NCBI GenBank assembly: GCA_029783825.1
Contig: JAREIK010003088.1
Location: forward strand, 736,084-800,083
Origin: Sapria himalayana
Taxonomy: Eukaryota; Streptophyta; Magnoliopsida; Malpighiales; Rafflesiaceae
DNA length: 64,000 nucleotides
Reading direction: 5' to 3'
Positions 1 through 12,879 of the stretch are shown here, piece by piece. The translations under genes were made by a program, and so were the position numbers. Below the pieces are notes generated by a model. It had not been told where the DNA came from and did no database searches. It saw nothing but the letters and a program-made list of their open reading frames with translations. Position 1 is the stretch's first letter. Each line of letters begins with the position of its first letter.

Positions 1-3000
1 ATAAATAATTCTTAGGATATACATAATTGTGTGATGAATAACAAGGTGGTAATACTCCTTTTTTGTTCCTTTTACTTGTAAGATTCCTACAAATGAAATT
101 CAAAGCAGACATATATTACTTGTATGAGTATAGCACTTATGAAGATAAAGTATAAATACTTATAAACTATGCTAATTATTAGTATGTATGATAGTGGAGA
201 CCATTAAAAAGTATGTGCATATGAAGTAATGATTAAGAGTAATTTGACAAAGTTGTTTAAAAGGTATGTGATTTTTAATCACTCTCATGTATAGATAATT
301 TGTTATCTTGGTGGTAACTTAGTGAGTGGATAATTATAAGGGGACCATAATTATGAATGATTTAATATAAATAACTATCTTGTATGCAAATAAGGTAAGT
401 GGTCATCTGCACAATACCCCACCCTTCATTATATGTCTAGCATTATGTGAATTGAACAAATTAATAGAATTATGTAGTTTAGGTTGCCTCTTATTAGATT
501 TCCAAACTATCATTACAATCTTAATAGGATCAATATCTGGATAAAAAGTTGATTATATTACTTGTATGACTCATGTATTTGATAATCTCAGTTGATGATA
601 TACTCATTTAAATGAGCTTTTGAGATGTCACATAACTTATTAAATTAGGAAGAGTAACAAAGTTAGAACAATATATTGGTACCATAGCCATGAATTATTT
701 AGTTTGGCTACTCAACGTGAATTGACATTATTATTTTTATAAAATAATAATTTTTTTAGTAAATTGGATAGTATTATATCTGATAAATATTTTTGAATTT
801 TATAGCTAAGTCATGTTAACTAAATGTGGATAGTTACCTTTTAGATTTGCTTGCATATCTTTGATTTTTCTTTTTTTTTTCTTTTCAATCATTTATATAT
901 CATATTTGAATGTACAACCACTTCTACCAAGACTTCCATGCTAGAAATCTTGATGAAGAATTTGAAGATATAGCTTCAATTATTTGCAAAGAAGAAATGG
1001 AAGTGGACTATATAGCCTTGGCAAATGAATTGAAGAAATTTGATGAGTAATGTGCTCGTGAAATTGAAAAATTCAAGACTTTTGTAATGCCAAGGCTAAA
1101 TAGAAAAGATGAATGGAAAGAAGTGATAACTAGACCATGTGAATGAAGAAATAGAAATACTCATTCCTTAATCATATATAAATATTATTGAAAGTACAAA
1201 GAAGAATGAAGCAGGATGATATACTAAAAAATTGCTTCAACATGTAGAGGATTCGGTAATTTGAAACTTAAGGTGATATTTCTTGTGGATTATGATAGTT
1301 TTATTATAATTACTCTTTGTAAATATTATGGAAAGCGACATACCTTAAGCTTGGATCAACCAAATGGACTTCTCCCATATATCCATATTTCCAAAGAATC
1401 ATAAGGAAGATGACAATGCTATAGTAGATTTGCATCATTGAGTAGGTATCTTATTCTTTTTATATCCTTAAAACCAAAATTGAATATAAATTTATAGTTA
1501 AATCAATCCATTCAGTTTCCTATAATATTTAAGAATCTAATTTATTTATTATAAATATAAATATACATAACCATAATTAATTTAAGGCAAATAAAATTAA
1601 ATAAACAAAAACTATAAAACTTCTTCCATCTCTTCTGGATAAAGTTATTGAACAAATCCCAACCTGGATAAGATTTAAGGCTTTCAATATAAATTATTTC
1701 GTACAATACTTTATATAATTATAATTCATACCACTATATAATTATAATTACTCTCTTACTTATTCAAAATATATTTTGCTCTTTGTTACTTATCACAAAT
1801 TAAATTCTCCATATTAAGATTATAAATATCCAATGGTTAACAATATAATTCAATTAACATCTAGCTATTTCTTTGATATTTTCTACTTAGCTTATTTGAA
1901 TTGACAGATTAAAGTAAATCTATAAGATTTGAAAATATCAAAATTTATAAGGTTCCTCAATGAGGTATCATCAATCCTTTTGATAGGACATTGATTCCAA
2001 TAACAATTAATATTCACCATACAATTAATAAAGTTTTCTAATTCTTATAGTTCTCAAATCTATTTCTAAACTTCATCTTTTATGAATCAAAACAACTAGT
2101 AATAAGAATTTGAAAATAATTAGTATTTCAAGTATAAGAGTAACAACACTTATAATAACTATGATGCATTTTATTTTGTAAGTCAGTACAAAATAATTAC
2201 ATATTGTTGGTCCTATTCAATATAATTAAGTGTACTAACATTATAATAAAAACTATATCATTCACCATGGCCAAGAAAGACTCATTGAAATAAAGTACTA
2301 TAATCATACTGATAGAATATCCAATTATAATCAATATGGAAATATGCTTTGTGTATAATTATACTGATAGAATAATTACATAGTGTAGATGATGGAATTG
2401 ATAGCAAGCATTAAGGAAGATTGAGATAGTCCTTTCATATCTATTCTCAAATTTGAGCCATCCAAGATGAAGTTTCTATTTTTTATTTTTGATCCACATA
2501 GTTGATCATAATGCATTCCCTATTCTTCATATTATTTATGGCTTCCCTATATATTGTTGTACTATATTTCTTCTTATTGTATTGATATTTGGAGGATGAA
2601 TCATTTCTCAAGGACAAATAATACTTTTATTGTGCAAGTTTGTTCAACACTCAATCTATTGATTTTTTTGGGTGATTTAACATGTATTTACTATTATATT
2701 TGTATGTATTTTTATACATTTGTGACTAGTAAGAGAGATTTCACTAAATATATATTTTTAGGAAATTTAATAAATATTAGGGAAACCATTATTATTTTAG
2801 GTGAAATTGGTTGACTTAGTGGAGCTAATGCTTGGAAAAGATAGAATTGATTAAGAGTCAATATATTTCCTATGTCATGACTTGGGCACACCTTCCATGA
2901 TCTTATTGAGTCATTGCAATATCATTTCTAGGTTATATCTCTATAAAACTAGTCATGAAAATTTTTATACACTATAACTTTATCACTAAGTTGACATAAT

Positions 3001-4880
3001 CATTCTAATATACAACATAATCTTCATGGGCATGACTTTTTCTTAGGGTCACAACTACAATATATCTAAAACACATAATGACTATGACATTATTTTCATA
3101 TTATAGTAGCCAAGTACCTTACTAGTATAATTAGTCATGGTAATTTCCAAAAGCATTACTTAATATATATAAAAAACACTAAGTATTTTGAGTCACAACA
3201 TAATTTTCTATCATGATATTTTCTTCCAAAAAGTATATATCATAGTTGTGACTTTGTAATCTAATGAAAAATACAAAAGTTGTGGCCATTCTAAGTATCA
3301 TGACTTTGTGTTACAAAGAGTAAATGCATCAATTATATTTATTCCCAATTCCATGATATTTTACTATAGAAAAAAAATAGTTAGTTTTGCTCATTCCTAG
3401 TTCTATGACATTTTTTTTAGAGGACAATTATTTTAGTCATTTCATTTGTTACTATTATGATTTTTGTATTTTAGAGATGATTTATCAAGACAAGAAAATC
3501 ACGACCCAAATTTCACTTTATGAATTCCAACTTAAGTGTCACATGGATGCCTAAGTGTATAAGCAACACTTAGAAGATTTTGCAAAAAAAAAAAGAGATA
3601 AAAAGAGGAGAATTTGGGGAATTGGATTTTGGGTCAAGCATGCAAAAACCTAGGCATGCAACTTCTGTCTCCCAATTAGGGAATATGATAAGTAAACATG
3701 AGTAAATTTTGATTGAGTTTGGATATTGATACTTAGATCCTCACTTGGACTTTTATTAGGATCACTCAATTTCTCGAGATACCTTTTAAAATATCTCTAT
3801 GAAATTTTTCCTAATATTAAGCTAAATTGAGATTTGAGATCAATATAAAGTACTTGTGTGTGATGAATACATAATTTATAAAGTTTATGTTTATGTTAAT
3901 ATTGTGATTTTAATGTTGATAGATATAAATATTAATTAGAATTGAATTTTAAGATTTTCATTATATTACATGTTTATGTATGTCATCCATGGAAGATAGT
4001 GATATGTATATAATAGGATATACTCATGCAATATGATAAAAAAGAAGTGATAATACTTCTAATCTTAACTCATGAGATAAACATATGGGTAAAATCTTAA
4101 GATTGAGGTAAGTATAATCTTTGCAAGTATGATACTTATGAAGTCGAATGCATAAATATATTTATGACTAATCTATTGTGTATATTCTAAAAGAATAGAC
4201 CTCTGGTATATGCATATTAACTCGAATATGTATGATCATGGGAAGACATATATTATTATCATGAATATGATACTTATGAAGTCGAAATCACAAATATATT
4301 TATTATATCTTCTCACATCTTTAATAAATTAGAGGTTAGATAATAGATAGATATATTCAAAGTAATCATCAAAAAATTTTGATATATTACCTAAAATAAG
4401 TAGATCTGAAAATGACTAATAAATAAAATAATATATGAATTTGGTAGTGATAGTTCAAGGATGATCATTATCTTGTATACAAAGAGGGCACTACGACACT
4501 TTTAGACAAATATACTATCTGTTTGACAATTGCACATAATATTAACTATGTACTCAAGAAGTATCATCACTAATGAGAAAGCAAGCCAAACCTAAAATCT
4601 AAGAATCTTTTCAAAACTCAAGTATATTTAATATTTATTCAATTCAAGTAGCAATTAAATCACTATTGGTTGATCGAACTGCCTACATAATTTTTATGGG
4701 ATCAATATCTAGACTTTCATCCATTTTACTACTTATATGACTCATATAATTATAAAACTATGTTGGACGAGATATAATCACCCAATGAGATATTAGGATT
4801 GTGTCAATTAATAATAAGTTTTGGTAACTTTATAAAGTTGCAATAGTTTTGGAATAACAAGTTTCTTATAAAATTTCTAT
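1..4880. repeat. Decayed LTR-retrotransposon DNA, no intact gene
   Basis: This AT-rich stretch has no long open frame. Two segments look like diverged copies of one sequence: about 1-650 and about 3990-4830. Both contain a phrase reading roughly 'ggatcaatatct' followed by 'tatgactcat', and both contain 'acttatgaag' after 'gacatatatta'. This suggests old long terminal repeats or a dispersed repeat, but I could not define ends or target duplications. A short open frame at about 931-1050 encodes an acidic peptide that I do not recognise. Treated as repeat DNA with low resolution. Confidence 0.4.
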
Positions 4881-4889
4881 TAACCATTC

Positions 4890-5575
4890 AACTAGTAAAA
4901 GTTTTTTTCAGATTATTAATGACAACTCACTCCACACGCTTATCGACCTTGTTCCATATATCTCCTCATATCTATCTGTCGAAATTAATTGAAAACTTTG
5001 CAAAACACATCCATTACTTGCATGCTTAGATTAGACAACATTTTTCTCTAAGTAACATAGGATATATACTAACTGTTAATATGCATCATAGATCTATGAA
5101 ACTTAATATTGGTGAATATGTCATGATTCTCATTTGTCCAAATAGAATTTAAAAAATATTTTCAAAAAAACTTCATGCAAGAGCCATTAGTCCTTATTAT
5201 ATTATTCGTAAACTAGGATCTAATGCATATAGTATTGATTTTCCTAATGACATGGATATTAGCCATGTTTTAAATGTAGCAGATTTTCTACCATACCGAT
5301 AAACTTTTGAGCCATCTATTTTGCCTTCAAATGTGTCAGAAGCTATCAAAAGTGCACTTGCCATGCTTCCATTGTAGTATTCTATGAATATGATAGATAT
5401 TATCCTAAATAATAAGTTTGTGACTTCTAGAAATGATGATTTGCATCAATTCCTTGCTAAATGGCATGTTCATCCTAATTCTGATGCTACTTGGAGAGTA
5501 GATGATGATTTTCGCCATTTGAATCTTTCATTGTTGATTCCTACATTTCCTCTCCTTCATTAGAGTTAAATTTTT
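4890..5575 (+). pseudogene. Ty3/gypsy polyprotein C-terminal remnant (integrase end and chromodomain-like tail)
   Basis: Broken plus-strand translation matches the end of gypsy polyproteins. Around 5110-5300 it reads EYVMI, then KKLHARAISPYYIIRKLGSN, then ISHVLNVADFLPYR, the usual integrase C-terminal pattern of the Tekay/Del-like group. Around 5390-5560 it reads FLAKWHVHPNSDATWR, the core of the chromodomain-like tail. Stop codons and frame changes lie between the pieces, so it cannot encode a protein. The upstream integrase core, reverse transcriptase and gag are not recognisable here. The following 5580-5800 region may be the start of the 3' LTR. Confidence 0.7.
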
Positions 5576-5918
5576 TCTGTTTTTATTAAAATATTATTCA
5601 ATGTAAAAGATTTTTGGAAATAATTTGAAAATTGGGTTCTCATTTTCTCTTTCTATTTTTATTAAAATATTATTCAATGTAGCCTGGCTATATCACCCAC
5701 GTCCTTGAAAACTATTTTTAAAAATGTTTAGAGGGGCACTAAAATGTAAATATTTTTGTTTTCTGGCCCTAAGACATAATTTTCTTTTTTAAAATATGTA
5801 CTTATATATATTTTTATTGTTCTAATGTCTTGTGAGAATGGTGTTTTTGTCAAGACGATGGGCGAACAAAATAAAATATAAAAAAGGTTCTACAAATATG
5901 AAAGCATATATATGTGTT

Positions 5919-6065
5919 ACACACACACACACACAAATAAACTTTTTCTCTATCTATATAAATTATTAAATAAATATATACATAAATAAAGAATACATAA
6001 ATATAAATAAATAAATAAATATATATATATAATTACACACACACACGCACACATATATATATAAA
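5919..6065. repeat. CA/AT microsatellite cluster
   Basis: An (AC)n run near 5919-5934 is followed by AAAT/ATAT repeats and a second (AC)n run near 6034-6050. It has no coding potential. The remaining DNA from 5576 to 6300 is plain AT-rich sequence in which I see nothing else. Confidence 0.8.
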
Positions 6066-6319
6066 TATATATGAATGTATATTTATGTTTTTCATTTATA
6101 ATGCATAAAATATAAATATTTTTTGTTTTGACTTAGTTTTTTTAAATACGAAAATTATTGGTTTCTTTTGGTAAATATTTAATGACTAGAATATCAAAAC
6201 ATAATTTAACTATTTTTTTATCACGGAAATTCAAATTCTAGTAAATTTATTTAGATTATTATTTAATTTAGATTTAGGTTTCAAAATCTACTTTTACATT
6301 ATTTCCATAAATTAATCGA

Positions 6320-6461
6320 TCGTGCAGCCGGAAACGCCTCCACGGCCGTGCCCGTGCTCCCATTTCAGTGACACAAGGACTTATCACTTATTAGGTCACC
6401 TCCAGTTAGCTTCCCCAGCCTCCTTGCTTCGCTGGAACGGGAACTCTTGCAATTTGGTAAG
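6320..6461 (+). promoter_or_regulatory. Candidate promoter and non-coding first exon of HEN1
   Basis: A CpG-rich, gene-like island stands alone in AT-rich DNA. It ends in 'ggtaag' followed by 'gtaagc', an excellent plant splice donor, with GT at 6462-6463 and an alternative GT at 6457-6458. The first HEN1 coding exon, 10.5 kb downstream, is preceded by a strong acceptor at 16966, so its leader is expected to be spliced to an upstream non-coding exon. This island is the only good candidate seen. Linking the two is inference; the island could instead belong to an unrelated transcript. Confidence 0.35.
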
Positions 6462-6736
6462 GTAAGCTTAGTTCCTCACAATTGATAACTAGGTCACCCA
6501 GCGCATGAATTTGTCAAAAACCTCGGGCCTGTTTTTTGTCTTTCGCATTATAACGTCTCCATCCGATACGATATGATTGTGGTGTTGATTGCATAATTTG
6601 TGGTTTTATAATTCGGCACACGCAGTTTTAGTCGACCCTCATTGGCTGATTGTTAGGGGAAAGATTGTTCGATACAATGCTCTTGGTGTGCATTCGATTT
6701 TAACGTGGATGGGCCTAATACTTGCGGCTGTGTAAT

Positions 6737-7416
6737 TAGGGGTGTAACCAAGCCGCCGAGTATTAGGCAAGCTCGGCTTGGCTTGATTTTAAAGGAGTAG
6801 GCTCGAGCTTGTTCACGAGCCTGTATACGAGCTGACGAGCTGAGTTTGAGGGTGCTCGGCCTCGACTCGTTTAACTTACGAGCCTGTTCACGAGCTTGTT
6901 CACGAGCCTGGTTAATGAGTTTGTTCACGAGCCTATTTATGAGCTGATGAGTTGAGTTTAAAGGTGCTTGGGCTCGACTCATTTAACTTACGAGCCTTAA
7001 AATAATGTTCGGGAATTAAAGAAAATGTTCATCTAAAATAATCAACATGCAATTAAATTAAAAAGATAAGATAATAAAAGTTCAATTAACTTGATTGAAG
7101 TTCAAGAGTTAAAATATTTATCATGTTCATTTGTAGAAAAAATTTGTGGTGCATCAAGCCTTCTTCATGTTCACGAGTCTGTTCACGAGCTTGGTTCACA
7201 AGCTTGGCTCACGAGCTTGCTCATGAGTCTATTCACGAGCCTATTTACGAGCCGACGAGCCGAGTTTGAGGGTGCTCGGGCTCGGCTCATTTAACTTACG
7301 AGCCTCAAAATGATGTTCGGGCTTGACTCGTTTAACTTAATAAACAAGTTTGAGTGAGCTTCTAACGAGCTGAATGCCGAGCAGCTCGTGAGAAGCTTGG
7401 CTCGGTTACAGCCTTA
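6737..7416. mobile_element. hAT-like non-autonomous element, 680 bp, with perfect 8-bp target duplication
   Basis: The left end is TAGGGGTGTAACCAAGCCG and the right end is CTTGGCTCGGTTACAGCCTTA, which read as imperfect inverted repeats. Both ends are flanked by TGTGTAAT, at 6729-6736 and 7417-7424. An 8-bp duplication with TAGGG-like termini is typical of the hAT superfamily. The interior repeats a 'ttcacgagcc' and 'gagtttgagggtgctcgg' module on both sides of an AT-rich middle and encodes no transposase. Short open frames inside it are by-products of the repeats. Confidence 0.8.
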
Positions 7417-7639
7417 TGTGTAATGGGTATTTCTATGATTGTTTAGATGTGTGTTGAAGTGTTTGCGTGTGGTGAAGCTTTTACTGGCATCTGGTGGGTC
7501 ATTAGTTGATGCATGCTTAGCATTTGCTGCTTGTATGGTCTGCAACCATATAGTTAAGATACTATGTGCGCATAAAATATTGTCATCATTTATTCTATCT
7601 CTTTGAAATAATGGGTCTCTCACTCTCTCATCTTGAAAC

Positions 7640-8024
7640 CATAGTTTTAAAAAGCACGGGTGCACCAAGGCGCAAAGGTTTCTTGGAGCCTTGAGGCGCA
7701 CACAAGGCGTGAGCTTTTGTGAAATGAAATATGACTTTAGATGCACATAAATTTTTATTAAATATGATTCTATTGATAAAAAAATAAATGTTCCTATTAT
7801 TTAAATAAATTTTGATAAAAAAAATAAATAAAATTATATAAATTTCAATATATAATCATAAATTTTGAGAATAAATGTATTTTTAAAAAAAATTATAGTA
7901 TATAAGGCGCGCCTCTTCAGTAAGGCGCATGCCTTGGAAGGCGAGCCCCTATAGCTAGGGAGTAGTTGTGCATTGAGCCTAGGTGTGTCTTAAGCGCGCC
8001 TTAAGCACGCATTTCACAACTATG
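7640..8024. mobile_element. MITE, 385 bp, CATAGTT termini, 8-bp target duplication
   Basis: The ends read CATAGTTTTAAAAAGCACGG and, inverted, CATAGTTGTGAAATGCGTGC. They are flanked by CTTGAAAC at 7632-7639 and 8025-8032. The outer arms are rich in 'aaggcgc', the centre is AT-rich, and there is no coding sequence. Duplication length and CA...TG ends suggest a hAT-like origin, but the superfamily is not certain. Confidence 0.7.
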
Positions 8025-8671
8025 CTTGAAACTATGTGGTGAGTGATTTCAAGCATACTGACAAAATGAATTTGGATGTATGTGTAGTGATGCTTGGCAA
8101 GTTGAAACATTAATTGAGGTTTTTTTACTTCTTTTGGCAGGCGGAATACATATATTTCTTTCAGTGTTTGATTTATAGACTGCCCATACAGTAGTATTGA
8201 CCATTAAGAAAATAATAATGTGGGCAGTAAGTATGGGCTGGGAATGTGGTCACAATGCTGTATTAGGGTTGGCTGCAATAATGGATGTTTGTTGGCAGCA
8301 GGACTAGTAGCTTCTTGGAGTAACAGTTATGGATATGGAACTTTCATGCCACACGTGAAGTAGCTACTCAAAGCTAAAGTGAGAACATGTCCATGTTAAG
8401 GTTGCCTATAGGCTCTACACTATTATCCTTTTGGTGATTTTATATACTATCGAGATCATTGTATTTTATTTATTTTGTTTTTTCTTACTTAATATCTGAT
8501 AGAGGGACATAATATGAGTGTTTATATATTGTTTTCATGAAAAGGTAGGCCAAAATGATTTTATTTCTCCACTATTAGAATATCCACTTTCATTATTATA
8601 ATCTTATGTTATGATTTTTTTATGATTTTTGCATCATAAAAGTTTGTACCTAGTTAATAAGGTCCTCACTG
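8025..8671. other. Unassigned AT-rich spacer
   Basis: No open frame, RNA gene or clear repeat boundary could be recognised between the two neighbouring elements. Confidence 0.5.
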
Positions 8672-8679
8672 GTATGAGC

Positions 8680-9029
8680 TAGATGTGTCAAACGGGCCGG
8701 GCCGGCCCGACCTATTTTTTTGAGCACGAACGTGCCTACGTGCCGGCCAGGCCCGACACGGTTTAAAATAATCGGGCCCGGCACGGCCTGCAAGCACGGC
8801 AGGCCGTGCCGTGCCTTGCCTGGTATGCTCGGGCTATCCTGTCCGTATGGTTCAGGATTCGGGGGACCGCGGGTCGGGTCGAATCCGACCCCACCCGTGG
8901 TTTTTTTTTTCGGGAGGGGCCATCGCGGGGTCGGGCACAAATGACACCCGACACGGGACGAACCTGTGCCGGTGTGCCGTGCCACGGGCCGAACCGTGAC
9001 GGGTCAGGCATGGCACGGCACGGCACGGC
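8680..9029. mobile_element. GC-rich hAT-like MITE, copy A (right end lost)
   Basis: The element begins TAGATGTGTCAAACGGGCC, preceded by GTATGAGC. It carries the family's central inverted repeat at about 8865-8902 (accgcgggtcgggtc against its complement, with changes). The right terminal repeat is missing: GC-rich sequence stops at 9029 next to 'tatgaga', which resembles the left duplication at six positions. Base composition changes sharply at both edges. Open frames here on both strands are composition artefacts. Confidence 0.7.
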
Positions 9030-9270
9030 TATGAGAACATGTATTCATTAGATATTCAAGCACTCAATGAGAGTAAATATTTTTTAATAGATATTAGTTA
9101 GATTTTAATGAGGGTGGACGTTGTCTTATTTTAAATATTTATTTTTCAATTAGTATAGGAAGAGTATAAATTAGTGTCAAAAGGGATGTCCCAAGTTGAC
9201 ACAATCTAGTTTTTGTTGAGTCAATCGGGCTATTGTGTTGTGTCGTACACAACACAAAATGAGTGCTTGG

Positions 9271-9632
9271 TAGAGGTGAGCCGGCCCGGCACGAGGCACA
9301 GCACGGGATTTTACCGTGCCGTGCCTGACCCGGCACGGGATTTTACCGTGCCGTGCCTGACCCGGCACAGTTCGGCCTGTGGCACGGCACACTGGCACGG
9401 GTTCGTCCCGTGTCGGGTGTCCCTCGAGCCCGACCCTGTGATCGCCCCTCCTACAAAAAAGACCGCGGGTCGGGTCTGATTGGACCCGACCCACGGTCCC
9501 ACGAGGCCCGAACCATACTGCTAGGCCAGGCCTGAGCAGGCCGTGCCGTGCCTAGCTCGGCACGAAGGCACGCTCGTGCTCAAAAAACGGCTTGGCCTGG
9601 CCCGGCCCGGCCTGGCCCTTTTGACACATCTA
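9271..9632. mobile_element. GC-rich hAT-like MITE, copy B, perfect 8-bp duplication
   Basis: The element starts TAGAGGTGAGCCGGCCC and ends TTTTGACACATCTA, with GTGCTTGG on both sides (9263-9270 and 9633-9640). The left end lacks the TGTCAAA part present in its relatives, a small internal deletion or rearrangement. A 32-bp unit containing 'ttttaccgtgccgtgcctga' is tandemly duplicated at about 9304-9367. The central palindrome lies near 9462-9500. Confidence 0.85.
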
Positions 9633-9640
9633 GTGCTTGG

Positions 9641-9960
9641 GCTGTCATGTTGACATGGGAACATGGTACGTCGGATTGGTTGGCTCACCTTTGTCAACTG
9701 GGTGTCAGGCGGATTGTATTGTGTCGTGTTGGGCCTGGCAGGTAGTGGTAGGCACTACAACTGACCAAACAGGCCACCCCACATCCTCATCCCAATCCCC
9801 ACAGGCCATTGTCTAATACGACAGTGCCCACTATTCACTGGTGGGCAGTGCAGTGGCACACTGGCACTGTGTAGTGCCACACCCCAAGGCACAGCCACAC
9901 CAACAGTTAGTGGGTAATGTGGTGGGGTGTCGTCTGTGCTGAAGCTGATGCTGCTTTTAC
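9641..9960. repeat. GC-moderate repeat flank with internal short repeats
   Basis: The DNA flanking copy B shares words such as 'tattgtgttgtgtcg' on both sides (near 9231 and 9715), so B appears to have inserted into an older repeat. The stretch 9830-9930 alternates 'agtgccac', 'gggcagtg' and 'tggcac' and can fold on itself. No gene seen. Confidence 0.45.
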
Positions 9961-11200
9961 ACTGACTTTTGTTTTAAAGTTTAAATATTTAAGTCAAAAT
10001 TTAATTTGAAAAAAATAAAAATATTAAAATTAAACACTGCACTATAAATAAAAATAAGTAAAATTCATAACTCAATAAAAATTATATATATTTTGCTTTT
10101 ATGCCTCATGATATCGTATGGTAAATATTAAAAAATAAAAAAATTAAAAGTAAACATCAATATCACTATATCAGCAAAAACATATATTGCAAGTAAGTTT
10201 TTTAATATCCATGATCAATCTGTATCAGTAATATGATTCATATCATCATGTTTTTTAAGTTTGAAAGTTTTTTTATTATATCTAATTGCATTCTAAATTT
10301 TTTATATGAAATAATATTAATAGTTACAAAAATAGTAAACTCCAATGTAATGCTAGATAATATATGAGTTAGTAGAATAATTATCATTTTAGATAGCATG
10401 AAATTGGTAGATTCTTATAATTTTTACCAACTCATCGGTTTAAATTTTTATTATCATTATGTTATAAATTTAAATAATAATTGGTATTTAAGTATTGTGA
10501 TAGTTTTTCTTATTTAACAGAATATCTCATCATTTGTTTTTATTTAACTGAATGTCATAGTTATTATATTTGAATATGATGTCTATGTCAATATTGATTT
10601 GCTAACACTATCATATCTAATATTGTAATACATAAATATGATTTCTAATTTTTCGTAAATCAAATATTTTGGTTTTTTTTGCTTAGTTGTTTTATGTAGA
10701 TATGTATTTTAATATATATTTTTTATTTTTTATAGATTAACCTTGAGATTCTGACAAGCAAGTGATGGATAAAGAAATGAAATGAAAACATGTCATTTTA
10801 AAATTGTTTTTTTTATTTTGCCATATCATGGTTTGTGATGGTGTGCCTCATGCCTCTGGCTTGCACAACTCAGATTTAGGCACTATTTTAGAACCTATTA
10901 TGTTGGGCTTGGTATGACTGAATCATGTCATGGTTTGTGCTATGCACGAGTTGCATGATTTATTTGATGCCTTTAGTATAAATTTAAATATTATATTTAA
11001 ATTTATTAATTGTATTTCCATTACTCAGTCATGTGTGGATCACTAATTAATAGATATTATTTTATATTGACTATATATGAGCATGTTAATATTCAATATG
11101 ATATTATTTTTATGGTATTATCATATCTAATAATAAATTTAGATCATATTAATTGTTTAGAGAATTAATTTTTTTTAGTAGGGAGATATTCAAGTTTATA
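9961..11200. other. AT-rich spacer, no gene
   Basis: Only short frames are present. A small patch at 10810-10960 with 'tgtgcctcatgcc' and 'gactgaatcatgtcatgg' resembles a decayed copy of the GC-rich family, but no ends could be defined. Confidence 0.5.
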
Positions 11201-11256
11201 TAATATAAGTTGATAAATTTTTACCTGTACAAATTTGTATGAAGTTGGTAACTATG

Positions 11257-11760
11257 ATACTTGATCACATAAAACTTAGAGTCTATGCATAGAGAGATAT
11301 TTTTAGCTTGCTTAGATTAGAGATCAGACTATTGAGGAGCTAAATAATTCTATAGCCAGTCTCATGATTTTGACATTCTACTTGATAAAAAAAATTGTAT
11401 TTAACACTTAAATTTTATTATATTTTTATCTTATTATTTCTTTTAATTTTTTTATCTTTTATTTTTATAGTATTATTATATTTAAGTTTTATTTTGAGAT
11501 ATTATCTTATCTAGGACAAAGAAAGTGAGATTTATTAAGTAGAAAAAACTCATTCAAACCTGTATGACATAATATTACATGAGTTTGTTTCAATATAAAC
11601 TCATATTGAGTGAGTGGTTAGTAGACTTGATCACCCAAGATTTAGAATACGTATTCAGAGAGATAGAGAGAGATGCTTAGACTTCTTAGATTAGTTATGA
11701 GTTTATTGAGGATCTAGAATTCTAAATGATCTTGCAGCTAATTTTTTATCTTGATATTTT
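11257..11760 (-). repeat. Two direct copies of a dispersed repeat (LTR-like)
   Basis: Segments 11257-11385 and 11617-11760 share 'acttgatcac', 'cagagagata'/'catagagagata' and 'cttagattag' in the same order. Read on the minus strand they resemble the two copies at 37.0-38.2 kb. A related phrase, 'ttttattttgagatattatct', lies between them and also near 14935. The family is probably an old LTR, but its superfamily is not proved. Confidence 0.45.
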
Positions 11761-12141
11761 GATTAGGGATGACATTATATCGGATTTGGATTGAATTTTT
11801 AAAAATTCATATTTGATCATAAATAAAAATAATATATCCATATCTATATCCATATACTATGTATAAAAAAAAGCAAAATTCATATCTTATTTATCTGATC
11901 GGATATTCTCCATTGATATTGAATTTATCCATGCAACACTGAGACATATTTTGTTAACCTATGAGATCAATTATAATTTCATTATTCATAAATTTAGAAA
12001 TATAAATCAAAGTCTAAAGTTAATAAAATATCACAAATTAAAATATTTGTATCAAGTGACAAATTCAAAATATTTAACATCTTAAACAAAATGTCAACAA
12101 AGTTTAGTAGATTTTATCTTTATAAAAGTTGATGAAAATAC

Positions 12142-12572
12142 TAGAGGTGTCAAACGGGTCGGGCCGGCCCGGCCCAGCACGAGGCACGGCACTGTTCGGC
12201 CGTGCCCGGCACGGCTCGTGCCTTGGCACGGCACGCCGGCCCGCGTGCCTGCGTCGTGAGTCGTGAGTCGCGACTCACTGAGTCGTGACTCGTGACCCAA
12301 CCGGGCCCCGCCCCCGGTAAAAAGACCGCGGGTCGGGTCCAAACAGACCCGACCCGCCCCGCCCTGACCGCCCTGCCTTGCCGTGCGCCCGTGCCCGGGC
12401 GGGCCGGCACGGCCTTGCCGTGCCCACGGGCCGTGCCGTGCCCGAATTTAAAAAACCGTGCCGTGCCTGGCACGGTACAGTGATCGTGCCGTGCCCGGCA
12501 CGGCATGGTAGCACGGCTGGGCACGTGAAAAATGGGCCGTGCCGTGCTGGGCCGGCCCGTTTGACACCTTTA
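12142..12572. mobile_element. GC-rich hAT-like MITE, copy C
   Basis: The element starts TAGAGGTGTCAAACGGGTC and ends CCCGTTTGACACCTTTA. Flanks are GAAAATAC (12134-12141) and GAATATAC (12573-12580), an 8-bp duplication with one mismatch. The interior is strongly GC-rich, with a central palindrome at about 12323-12357. It lies inside or beside the larger hAT remnant that includes the transposase pseudogene at 12880-13800. Confidence 0.85.
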
Positions 12573-12879
12573 GAATATACTGTCATTGATCACGTGTAAT
12601 CTTAGATTCTACAATTATAAAAAAAATAATTTAATATTTAAATACTTTAAATTATAATATGAATTAAAATTTATTAGTTATAAAGATAAATACCTTTATC
12701 ATGTACGTGAATATCTTCTTCATAAATTAATACATATCCATCTAAAATAAACATATCAATAACACCTAGAAAAATTATATAAAAAACATACCAATATTAA
12801 AATTTTTAAAATTTTATGAACTTTTAGGCAAATAAAAAATAAATAATCAATGAAATAAATTTATCATCATATTTTTTTA

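Noticed and set aside
931..1050. Short acidic frame starting MYNHFYQDFH
   Set aside because: It might be a retroelement fragment, but I could not match it to any family with confidence, and stops follow at once.
2554..2814. An 86-codon open frame
   Set aside because: Hydrophobic, AT-driven composition, no family resemblance, and no splice or promoter context.
7414..7746. A 110-codon minus-strand frame beside the first hAT-like element
   Set aside because: It crosses the edge of an element and a MITE end, with no recognisable domain.
8650..9745. Many overlapping 60-110 codon frames on both strands with Arg, Pro, Gly-rich products
   Set aside because: They lie inside GC-rich MITE copies and their immediate flank, where stop codons are rare by composition. 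The same kind of frames recurs in every copy in all frames.
12094..12599. Overlapping frames up to 124 codons
   Set aside because: They are contained in or just overlapping MITE copy C and show only its repeat vocabulary.
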